DNA from: Cytophagales bacterium
Lineage (GTDB): Bacteria > Bacteroidota > Bacteroidia > Cytophagales > Cyclobacteriaceae
Assembly (NCBI GenBank): GCA_029262955.1
Contig: JAJCYL010000591.1
Span: 1-5,437 of the forward strand
Length of the DNA stretch: 5,437 bases
Direction of reading: 5' to 3'
Of this stretch, positions 1 to 5,437 are shown piece by piece. The number at the start of each line of letters is the position of its first letter. The stretch's first letter is position 1. A model generated the notes under the pieces. That model was not told the DNA's origin and searched no databases. It was given only the letters and a program-made list of their open reading frames with translations. A program made the position numbers and the translations under genes.

Positions 1-613
1 AACCTCCATTTCGCTGCTGTCTTACAGGAACTGCGGGGTTATCAATTCTTTGAAACCGTGCTCCAAAATCAAGGTTTACGAACCCATTAGGCTGAATGTC
101 GACGTAACTGCCACCAAATATTCTGTCGAAAACCGGACTGATAAATAGTTTGGGAATAAGCTGACGACCACTCACAGCACTCTCTCCATCCAGGCCGGCA
201 GACCGTTCTTTCCAGTAATTCTTTACCAATTGTCTGTCAACATGATCGTTAAACTCCTCGAAACTCATTGTTGTTGTTGGCCTGTAATTCACCTCACCAA
301 TCTTTTCATAAATGGTGTAGTTCATTCCGGTGTCAATTTCAACATCGAGCTTTAAACTGGCTGGATCCTGCAGCAAAAGAGGAGAGGGGCTCGTGTTGTT
401 CGAAAAGGGATCTCCAAACCTGTCCTTCTGTTCGTAGGTAGGGCGTCTATCAGGCACATATGGTCCCTCAAACCTATTTTTTGTGGTGTCTTGTCTGGTG
501 GTATCTTGTTGAAAAAGTGATTTATACAGCGAACTACCTGCATGAGCAGTACTTGGTTTGTGCAGCAAACCAAAAGTCAGTAATACAACTAGTCCTATCG
601 TCCGCTGGCTCAC
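1..613 (-). CDS. sprA: Cell surface protein SprA, N-terminal part (type IX secretion translocon), truncated by window edge
   Basis: SprA is the very large (usually above 2,300 residues) outer-membrane beta-barrel that forms the translocation pore of the type IX secretion system and is needed for gliding in Bacteroidota. Only the first 204 residues are visible; the gene continues past the left edge. The frame is open throughout. It begins with GTG at 613-611, the only usable start between the in-frame ruvA stop (631-629) and a first internal ATG near codon 97. This start gives a good signal peptide: Arg4, hydrophobic residues 6-17, and a likely cleavage after AHA (residues 23-25). A short QDTT repeat follows at 36-45. 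Family signatures are RFGDPFSNNTSPSPLLLQDP (65-84) and the strongly conserved block from SGRQLIPKLF (148) through FDRIFGGSYVDIQPNGFVNL (162-181) to NPAVPVRQQRNGG (192-204). It starts 15 bases after ruvA and is probably co-transcribed with it. The assignment comes from recognised family motifs, not a search. Confidence 0.93.
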   Translation of the reverse strand, partial: MSQRTIGLVVLLTFGLLHKPSTAHAGSSLYKSLFQQDTTRQDTTKNRFEGPYVPDRRPTYEQKDRFGDPFSNNTSPSPLLLQDPASLKLDVEIDTGMNYTIYEKIGEVNYRPTTTMSFEEFNDHVDRQLVKNYWKERSAGLDGESAVSGRQLIPKLFISPVFDRIFGGSYVDIQPNGFVNLDFGARFQRIDNPAVPVRQQRNGG

Positions 614-628
614 TTTAAGGGTTAATGA

Positions 629-1222
629 TTAGGCTGTTTTTAATGCCAGTTTAATTAATTCTTCCAGAGTAATTTCACCCTGGTGGCTTCTCAATATGGT
701 ATCAACACTTTTCTCAGCTGAATTTTTGTTAATTCCTAAGGTGATTAGGGCGGATAACGCCTCTGATCTTACAGTATTGCTAGTTAGCGGAGATAATTTG
801 GACTCAATCCCAGGAATGTCCTCTTTTCTCATTTTATCTTTCAATTCCAGAATCACTCTTTGAGCTGTTTTTCCTCCAATTCCTTTTACAGATTGTATCG
901 TGCTTACATCATTATTAAGAATGGCATTTTGTAGTTCTTCGGGTGATAAGGAAGATAATATCATTAGGCCTGTTGCGGGGCCAACTCCAGAAATGGAGAT
1001 TAAATCAAGAAAACGACTTTTTTCTTTGGGATCAGAAAAGCCATACAACGTGTGGGCATCTTCCTTAATATGTAAATGAGTATGTAATTTGAAACTGTCG
1101 AGGTCTTTGATGGTTGAAAATGTATTTAAGGTGATTTTCACCTCATATCCAACTCCATTAACGTCCATGACAACATGAGTAGCTTCCTTTACAGCAAGTT
1201 TTCCTTCTAAATAAGTGATCAT
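629..1222 (-). CDS. ruvA: Holliday junction branch migration complex subunit RuvA
   Basis: RuvA binds four-way Holliday junctions as a tetramer and loads the RuvB helicase motor, so that RuvAB drives branch migration during recombinational repair in the cytoplasm. The 197-residue product has the usual family length and all three domains: an N-terminal OB-fold (about 1-63, starting MITYLEGKL with VNGVGYEV at 21-28 and HTLYGF at 57-62), a central pair of helix-hairpin-helix motifs (ISGVGP at 77-82 and VKGIGGKTAQRVILELK at 112-128), a flexible linker (about 132-148), and a C-terminal RuvB-binding helical domain (about 150-197, EALSALITLGI at 154-164). The ATG start at 1222-1220 matches the family N-terminus. 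It follows the maeB stop by 3 bases and precedes sprA by 15, so it appears to be the middle gene of an operon. No ruvB or ruvC is nearby, which is normal in this phylum. No defects are visible. Confidence 0.97.
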   Translation of the reverse strand: MITYLEGKLAVKEATHVVMDVNGVGYEVKITLNTFSTIKDLDSFKLHTHLHIKEDAHTLYGFSDPKEKSRFLDLISISGVGPATGLMILSSLSPEELQNAILNNDVSTIQSVKGIGGKTAQRVILELKDKMRKEDIPGIESKLSPLTSNTVRSEALSALITLGINKNSAEKSVDTILRSHQGEITLEELIKLALKTA

Positions 1223-1225
1223 TTA

Positions 1226-3496
1226 TTAAGCTTTTGTGCCTTGATTTTGTGCTTCCACAACTGCAATTGCGGCCATACTATAAATTTCTCTCACTGAACT
1301 TCCTAATTGGAGCACATGAACGGGTTTATTCATTCCAAGAAGGACTGGCCCAATCGCCTCCGCATTCCCCAACTCCATTAATAGCTTGTATGCGATGTTT
1401 CCAGAAGTCAGATCTGGAAAGATAAGTGTATTTGCGCCTTCAGGGCATAAATCACTAAAAGGGTAGACCTCATTCAAGAGTTCTTTGTTGAGGGCCACGT
1501 TGGCTTGCAAATCTCCATCAATTATTGTTTTGGGATATTTCTCCTTAGCAATTTTGACTGCTTCCTGCACCTTACTCGGTGTATCTCCCACACTTGAACC
1601 AAAATTGGAATAAGACAAAGCGGCAATCCTCGGTTCACTATCGAAAAAACGAACCCCTCTGGCTGTCATGCCAATAATTTCGACAAGATCTTGAGCTGTG
1701 GGATTGACGTTAACTGTTGTATCAGCAAAGAAATAGGTGCCATTCTTGTTCAAAATTATATACATACCAGCAACCCTTCTGATTCCGTTTTCCATTCCAA
1801 TAACTTGAAGTGCAGGTCTGATGGCTGCTGAATAGTTATTAGTCAACCCTGAAATGAATGCATCTGCTTCTCCACATTCAACCATCAAACTGCCGAAGTA
1901 ATTTCTTTCCCTGGCCAGTCTCTTTGCAGTTAGAGGAGTGACACCTTTGCGTTTTCTTTTTTCATAAAGGACATCTGCAAATCGCTTAGTCCTTTCGGGG
2001 CTCGCTTCAGGATCAATAATTTCACAATTTAGATCCAACTCATTTTCTATAATAAGGTCTTTGATTTTATCAATATTACCCAGTAGAATTGGAATGCCAA
2101 TACCATCCTCCTTAATCATTTGAGCTGCTTTGAGAATTTTGGGATGATCCGCCTCGGCAAAAACAACCCGTTTTGGGTCTTTTCTAGCACGACTTATAAT
2201 TCTCGACATTATTTTCTGATCGATACCAATTCTCTTCTGGAGTTCCAGGTCGTAAGCCTCCCAGTCTGAAATTTCGTGGCGGGCCACTCCAGACGCGATT
2301 GCTGCTTTAGCTACAGCCGGTGATATGGTAGTTATCAATCGGGGATCTAACGGTTTTGGGATTAGATACTCTTTACCAAATGAAATCTTTTGATTGCCAT
2401 AAGCTTTAATTACCATATCAGGAACCGGCTCTTTGGCCAATTGGGCAATTGATTTAACAGCGGCCAATTTCATCTCTTCATTGATGGCGGTGGCTCTCAC
2501 GTCTAATGCTCCCCTGAAAATATAAGGGAAGCCTAGCACATTATTGACCTGGTTGGGATGATCCGACCTACCAGTCGCCATGATGATGTCATCACGAGTT
2601 GCCATTGCCGTATCATATGGAATTTCAGGATCAGGATTTGCCAGAGCAAAGACGATGGGGTCATTGCCCATACTAAGTATCTGTTCGGAGGAAACCACAT
2701 TACCTCTAGATAAGCCGAGGAACACATCTGCTCCTGCTAAGGCTTCGTCAAGCGTAGTTAGATTCCGTTCGGTGGCAAATTGAGCCTTCATTGAATCTAA
2801 CCCGGCCCGATCACTTCGAATTACCCCCTTACTATCTACCATTACAATATTCTCCCTTGATGCGCCAAGGGCAACATAAAGTGAGGCACATGCGATGGCC
2901 GCACCACCGGCTCCATTAATTGCAATTTGAATGTCCTCAATTTTCTTGTTAACTAACTCCAAAGCATTGAGTAAACCAGCGGCGGATATAATTGCAGTAC
3001 CATGCTGATCATCATGCATCACTGGTATCAGCATCTTTTCACGTAGCTCTGTTTCGATTTTAAAACTCTCTGGAGCTTTGATGTCTTCTAGGTTTATTCC
3101 TCCGAAAGTCGGTTCTAAGGACTTTACAATCTTGATAAATTCGTCAGGATCATCCTCTGCAACTTCAATATCGAAAACGTCTATACCAGCAAATTTTTTG
3201 AAGAGCACTGCTTTTCCTTCCATTACTGGCTTGGAAGCCTCCGGGCCTATATTACCCAGTCCGAGTACCGCAGTTCCATTAGTAATGACTGCAACAAGAT
3301 TGCCCTTTGCTGTGTATTTATAAACATCATCTTTATTATCAGCAATTTCAAGACAAGGGACTGCAACTCCGGGTGAGTAAGCAAGCGCAAGGTCAGTTTG
3401 ACTACTGACTGGCTTAGTGGAGGCAACTTCTATTTTTCCTTTCGGGTGTTGAGAATGATAATTGAGTGCATCCTCTTTTCGGTTCTTACTATTCAT
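1226..3496 (-). CDS. maeB: Hybrid malic enzyme with phosphotransacetylase-like C-terminal domain (NADP-dependent type, MaeB)
   Basis: This enzyme oxidatively decarboxylates malate to pyruvate and CO2 while reducing NAD(P), supplying pyruvate and NADPH in the cytoplasm. The 756-residue length matches MaeB-type hybrid enzymes. The malic N-terminal domain (about 15-165) holds the catalytic Tyr40 in LAYSPGVAVPC, Lys95 in MEGKAVLFK, and metal ligands Glu137-Asp138 (NLEDI) and Asp162/Asp163 (HDDQHGT). The Rossmann domain (about 165-400) has GAGGAA at 195-200 and ALANPDPEI at 284-292. The remainder (about 428-756) is a PTA-like domain that in characterised homologues binds acetyl-CoA as a regulatory module. 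Aligning its C-terminus by eye with true Pta (PVNDLSRG) gives PVHVLQLG at 725-732, so the catalytic Ser-Arg pair is Gln730-Leu731 and phosphotransacetylase activity is unlikely. Coenzyme preference cannot be settled from sequence. The ATG start (3496-3494) gives the expected N-terminus. It is followed by ruvA after 3 bases; a candidate promoter and inverted repeat lie just upstream. Confidence 0.96.
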   Translation of the reverse strand: MNSKNRKEDALNYHSQHPKGKIEVASTKPVSSQTDLALAYSPGVAVPCLEIADNKDDVYKYTAKGNLVAVITNGTAVLGLGNIGPEASKPVMEGKAVLFKKFAGIDVFDIEVAEDDPDEFIKIVKSLEPTFGGINLEDIKAPESFKIETELREKMLIPVMHDDQHGTAIISAAGLLNALELVNKKIEDIQIAINGAGGAAIACASLYVALGASRENIVMVDSKGVIRSDRAGLDSMKAQFATERNLTTLDEALAGADVFLGLSRGNVVSSEQILSMGNDPIVFALANPDPEIPYDTAMATRDDIIMATGRSDHPNQVNNVLGFPYIFRGALDVRATAINEEMKLAAVKSIAQLAKEPVPDMVIKAYGNQKISFGKEYLIPKPLDPRLITTISPAVAKAAIASGVARHEISDWEAYDLELQKRIGIDQKIMSRIISRARKDPKRVVFAEADHPKILKAAQMIKEDGIGIPILLGNIDKIKDLIIENELDLNCEIIDPEASPERTKRFADVLYEKRKRKGVTPLTAKRLARERNYFGSLMVECGEADAFISGLTNNYSAAIRPALQVIGMENGIRRVAGMYIILNKNGTYFFADTTVNVNPTAQDLVEIIGMTARGVRFFDSEPRIAALSYSNFGSSVGDTPSKVQEAVKIAKEKYPKTIIDGDLQANVALNKELLNEVYPFSDLCPEGANTLIFPDLTSGNIAYKLLMELGNAEAIGPVLLGMNKPVHVLQLGSSVREIYSMAAIAVVEAQNQGTKA

Positions 3497-3501
3497 ATAG
3501 G

Positions 3502-3528
3502 TGGATTGACCCCAAAAATATCAATCCA
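3502..3528. repeat. Perfect 8-bp inverted repeat directly upstream of maeB, possible operator
   Basis: TGGATTGA (3502-3509) is followed after 11 bases by its exact reverse complement TCAATCCA (3521-3528). The repeat ends 5 bases before the maeB start codon and its loop contains the candidate -7 box TATTTTTG. There is no T-run after either arm, so it does not look like an intrinsic terminator for the upstream lipoprotein gene. It could be a binding site for a dimeric regulator, or a hairpin near the maeB start if transcription begins further upstream. A repeat of this size is expected by chance somewhere in 5 kb; its position is what gives it weight. Confidence 0.4.
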
Positions 3529-3543
3529 GACTATCCGAACACA
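3513..3543 (-). promoter_or_regulatory. Candidate Bacteroidota-type promoter for maeB-ruvA-sprA
   Basis: On the minus strand TATTTTTG (3520-3513) fits the Bacteroidota -7 consensus TAnnTTTG exactly, and TGTG (3543-3540) lies 19 bases upstream as a 3-of-4 match to the -33 TTTG box. Transcription would start only about 10 bases before the maeB ATG, giving a very short leader. AT-rich DNA produces such matches by chance, so this is a suggestion based on motif and position only. Confidence 0.35.
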
Positions 3544-3600
3544 GCTTTTGTCAGGAATGGAGAAATAAATATCCCAATTTCAACAAGATATGGTTAAATA

Positions 3601-4731
3601 CTAATCTGTTGGTTCTGAGGAGGTCTGGTCAGAAACCCGAAAAGTTTGTAGAATGGTGTCCATTTCTCTCATCCAGTCCCGTTTGTCTCCGGAAGGCCGA
3701 TACACATATCCTTCTATATAATATAGACGTCCCAACTTTTGATCAACAGTAGTATAGCTAACAAATGGCCCACCGGCTGAAATATCATTTAATTTCCACA
3801 AGCCTCGCATTTCGAACGCATAATTGCCATTCAAATTAATTTCATTCGTGACGAATGGCATGTATTTCTCATCCTGGAGCATCATATAAGTGTCATCATT
3901 CTCTACGTCTCTCAACAATTTCGAAGTAATCTTATTCCTTAGTTCAGCAATGGAGTTCTTATTAAAAATATCTGATGACCTGTAGGGTTCATAATAAACG
4001 AAAAAGCTCTTTTCTTCCGGATACTCTATTTGCCTGATCCAGATGAAATTGTCACCATTCTTAGCAAGTTCGTAACCATATGGAATCCTTATTTTGAAGT
4101 CATGCTTAGACTCGATTTCTGATCCTAAATCCTTCATTTCGGATTGAAATAGCCTGGCCCTAAGACGACGAAGTTCGATATTCTCAAAATATCCCCGAAT
4201 TTTCTCACGATTTGTTTGAAGATTGGATATGAGAGTTTGTCGATCTCGTCCAAAAAGATGTAGTACTTCCTGACCTCGGGCGAAATCATTCTGCTTAGTA
4301 AACATGTAGAGGCCATCTTCCTCCTTGATTCTTTTCAGAGATTTATTGGTGAAGTAACTTTTCAGCACCCGGCTCTCCTGGCTCTCATCATTCAAAACTG
4401 TAACAAAAATCATATTCTTAGCCTGTTTAAGAACATCATTTAAGTTTAGCGGGTTTACCCTGTGAAGTTTGAATTGGGGCTCATCTTGTGGAAGTCCTGG
4501 GACAACAGCATGAAAGATCTGCCGCAACTCAGAACCGATTTGACTTTTCCATTGTGTGGAATCCATCACTAAAATGATTTCCCCTATGGCCCCCTGGGCA
4601 TTCGGCATGAACTCTTTATTGGCTTCTTTCATGGCCTGGTCACACCCCATGACTGACATTGTAATCAAAAACATTGCTAATAATGAGAATTTCGACCCAG
4701 CAATAAGAGTTCTTATCTTGCTCAATTTCAT
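3601..4731 (-). CDS. DUF4837-family lipoprotein of unknown function
   Basis: This is a predicted secreted lipoprotein of 376 residues with no known biochemical role. The first 30 residues form a lipoprotein signal peptide: basic start (MKLSKIR), hydrophobic stretch LLAMFLITMSV, and a lipobox-like VMGC with the lipidated Cys at 30. The mature protein would be anchored in the inner or outer membrane facing the periplasm. The region around 47-95 (GAIGEIILVMDSTQWKSQIG, then FHAVVPGLPQDEPQF) and the later segments PYGYELAKNGDNFIWIRQ (217-234) and YIEGYVYRPSGDKRDWMRE (338-356) resemble DUF4837, a family I know from Bacteroidota; this rests on recall rather than a search. I chose ATG at 4731-4729. 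A GTG three codons earlier (4740) is possible but adds only three residues and comes before the basic n-region. The stop is TAG. It lies 78 bases after the small barrel gene and 104 before maeB, so it may be a separate unit. Confidence 0.83.
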   Translation of the reverse strand: MKLSKIRTLIAGSKFSLLAMFLITMSVMGCDQAMKEANKEFMPNAQGAIGEIILVMDSTQWKSQIGSELRQIFHAVVPGLPQDEPQFKLHRVNPLNLNDVLKQAKNMIFVTVLNDESQESRVLKSYFTNKSLKRIKEEDGLYMFTKQNDFARGQEVLHLFGRDRQTLISNLQTNREKIRGYFENIELRRLRARLFQSEMKDLGSEIESKHDFKIRIPYGYELAKNGDNFIWIRQIEYPEEKSFFVYYEPYRSSDIFNKNSIAELRNKITSKLLRDVENDDTYMMLQDEKYMPFVTNEINLNGNYAFEMRGLWKLNDISAGGPFVSYTTVDQKLGRLYYIEGYVYRPSGDKRDWMREMDTILQTFRVSDQTSSEPTD

Positions 4732-4752
4732 TTTGACCACTTTTCGTTCACC

Positions 4753-4784
4753 TAAAAATATTTTAACTCAAAGTAACATCCAAT
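4753..4784 (-). promoter_or_regulatory. Weak candidate promoter for the DUF4837 lipoprotein gene
   Basis: On the minus strand TATTTTTA (4760-4753) differs from the TAnnTTTG -7 consensus only in its last base, and ATTG (4784-4781) sits 20 bases upstream as a 3-of-4 match to TTTG. The 78-base gap has no visible terminator for the preceding gene, so read-through is equally possible. The downstream ATG lies 21 bases after the -7 box. Confidence 0.28.
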
Positions 4785-4809
4785 GGTTGTGACCGCCTTA
4801 ACAGAATGC

Positions 4810-5220
4810 TTAAAAATTAATACCAATTCCAATTGTTGGTACAAGGAAATTGAACCTGTCTTCCGGGACATAGTCTATGCCCAAATCAAAGGACAGCTTT
4901 CTTCTTTGGATAGAAATGCCAAGCTCTAAAGCGAGAAACCCATCGAAAGTACCAGCCCCGAAATATAAATTGTGTTCCTTAATTACAGTAAATGAGGGGC
5001 CGGCAGTGGCCATAAACTTATCAAAGTCACTTTTGACATTTACAAAATATCCAAGGGCTGATGAGTTGTTCTGATATTTGATGCCGGTAATCGGATTTTC
5101 GAGACTAATCCAAGTACTAATAGCCAGGTTATTATTATAAGTGCTTTCATTTTGGGCCAAAATCGTTGTGTTCACACTTATGACTAAAAGGACACTCCAA
5201 AAGCAAAATTTACTTATCAT
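4810..5220 (-). CDS. Small predicted outer-membrane beta-barrel protein, function unknown
   Basis: I do not recognise a named family with certainty. The 136-residue product starts with a clear signal peptide (MISKFCFWSVLLVISVNTTILAQ, cleavage probably just before Gln23, typical for Bacteroidota). The mature part of about 114 residues alternates short polar turns with amphipathic strands: about 30-40, 56-66 (LGYFVNVKSDF), 69-80, 84-93, 95-106, 108-118 and 123-136. It ends in the aromatic residue Phe136, as is usual for outer-membrane barrels. The strand pattern (GYFVNVKSDF, then YFGAG, then RRKLSFDLGIDY, then GIGINF) resembles the C-terminal barrel-like module appended to larger Bacteroidota proteins, but here it stands alone. 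The ATG at 5220-5218 is preferred; a TTG at 5238 would extend the frame by six residues ahead of the signal peptide. It begins 52 bases after the preceding gene's stop. It is probably exported to the outer membrane; partner and role cannot be inferred. Confidence 0.75.
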   Translation of the reverse strand: MISKFCFWSVLLVISVNTTILAQNESTYNNNLAISTWISLENPITGIKYQNNSSALGYFVNVKSDFDKFMATAGPSFTVIKEHNLYFGAGTFDGFLALELGISIQRRKLSFDLGIDYVPEDRFNFLVPTIGIGINF

Positions 5221-5272
5221 CTTGTGTGATAGGTTCAAAGGTTGGATTCCTAATTGAATTATGATTGAACTC

Positions 5273-5437
5273 TTATTCTACTCCAATTTCATTGATGAAA
5301 ATTTTCCCGGTTTTAGTTTGATCAAACTTGAGTTGAATCTGCTTAACCATTGTCAAATCAATATCTCCGTCAAATTTATCTAATCTAATCCTTACATCTT
5401 CAAGAGCTGCCTCCCAGGTATTGGTATAAACGTCCTC
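5273..5437 (-). CDS. C-terminal fragment of a protein ending in a carbohydrate-binding-like beta-sandwich (5' end outside window)
   Basis: The frame is open from the right edge (position 5437, in codon phase) to a TAA at 5275-5273, giving the last 54 residues of a longer protein. The visible sequence runs EDVYTNTWEAALEDVRIRLD, then KFDGDIDLTMVKQIQLKFDQ, then TKTGKIFINEIGVE. The pattern W-x(5)-[ED]VRI-L-x-F, IDLTxVxxIxLxFDxTxTG, [IF]xIxxIG is what I know from the last strands of galactose-binding-like/CBM-type beta-sandwich domains of secreted Bacteroidota enzymes, where it typically reads close to IDLTNVTSIEFVFD...TGTIYIDDIGF. That suggests a secreted or surface protein with a C-terminal accessory domain. 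No type IX sorting domain follows, since the protein ends directly after the last strand. The catalytic part, if any, lies outside the window, so no function is assigned. Confidence 0.8.
   Translation of the reverse strand, partial: EDVYTNTWEAALEDVRIRLDKFDGDIDLTMVKQIQLKFDQTKTGKIFINEIGVE

Noticed and set aside
352..573. 73-residue minus-strand reading frame
   Set aside because: It lies in the wrong frame inside the sprA N-terminal region; the sprA frame spells a signal peptide and conserved SprA motifs across the same bases.
1234..1425. 63-residue plus-strand reading frame
   Set aside because: Antisense to the conserved C-terminus of maeB, with no independent protein-like features.
2533..2783. 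Reading frames on both strands of 64-67 residues (2533-2727 minus, 2580-2783 plus)
   Set aside because: They are shadows inside maeB, whose own frame here encodes conserved malic enzyme NAD-binding sequence.
3078..3323. 81-residue plus-strand reading frame
   Set aside because: Antisense to the malic enzyme catalytic domain; the serine-rich composition is a by-product of the opposite-strand codons.
3502..3528. Inverted repeat as an intrinsic terminator of the lipoprotein gene
   Set aside because: No T-run follows the stem on either strand, the stem is only 8 bp with half A-T pairs, and it sits 5 bases from the next start codon.
4134..4792. Minus-strand frame at 4134-4316 and plus-strand frame at 4556-4792
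   Set aside because: Both overlap the DUF4837 lipoprotein gene and show no signal of being coding; the lipoprotein frame explains the region.
4877..5074. 65-residue plus-strand reading frame
   Set aside because: Antisense to the small barrel gene, whose signal peptide and strand pattern make the minus strand the coding one.
5233..5270. Six-base inverted repeat GTTCAA/TTGAAC with a 26-base spacer between the rightmost two genes
   Set aside because: Too short and too widely spaced to stand out from chance, with no T-run or recognisable promoter spacing.
1..5437. tRNA, rRNA, CRISPR, transposon or phage features
   Set aside because: No cloverleaf-like, repeat-spacer or transposase-like sequence was seen, and nearly all of the window is covered by intact minus-strand genes.

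Overview
The window reads as a stretch of chromosome from a member of the Bacteroidota, most likely a gliding or Cytophagales/Flavobacteriia-like bacterium. The main reasons are a recognisable start of SprA (the outer-membrane translocon of the type IX secretion/gliding machinery, known only from this phylum), a DUF4837-type lipoprotein, a signal peptide ending in the Bacteroidota-style ...LAQ, weak or absent Shine-Dalgarno sequences, and promoter-like TAnnTTTG boxes. All genes found are on the minus strand, so the transcribed order runs from the right end to the left end.

Layout in transcription order: (1) 5437-5273, the last 54 codons of a gene whose start lies outside the window, ending in a beta-sandwich-like sequence resembling carbohydrate-binding or galactose-binding-like domains. 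(2) 5220-4810, a small secreted protein that looks like a minimal outer-membrane beta-barrel. (3) 4731-3601, a DUF4837-family lipoprotein of unknown function. (4) 3496-1226, a full-length hybrid malic enzyme (MaeB type) with a C-terminal phosphotransacetylase-like domain that has lost catalytic residues. (5) 1222-629, RuvA, the Holliday-junction-binding subunit of RuvAB. (6) 613-1, the first 204 codons of sprA, starting with GTG and running off the left edge.

maeB, ruvA and sprA are separated by only 3 and 15 bases and very probably form one transcript; this gene order is familiar in Bacteroidota. The genes are functionally unrelated (central carbon metabolism, recombination, protein secretion/gliding), so the cluster is better read as conserved co-transcription than as a pathway. 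A 104-base gap before maeB holds a plausible promoter whose -7 box lies in the loop of a perfect 8-bp inverted repeat, the one regulatory feature here that deserves testing. The three envelope-type genes to the right are spaced by 52 and 78 bases and may have their own promoters.

There is no stretch above 300 bases without a gene once the sprA reading frame is recognised. I see no tRNA, rRNA, CRISPR, insertion sequence or phage material. Most of the window is ordinary core genome; I did not find a convincing new multi-gene system.
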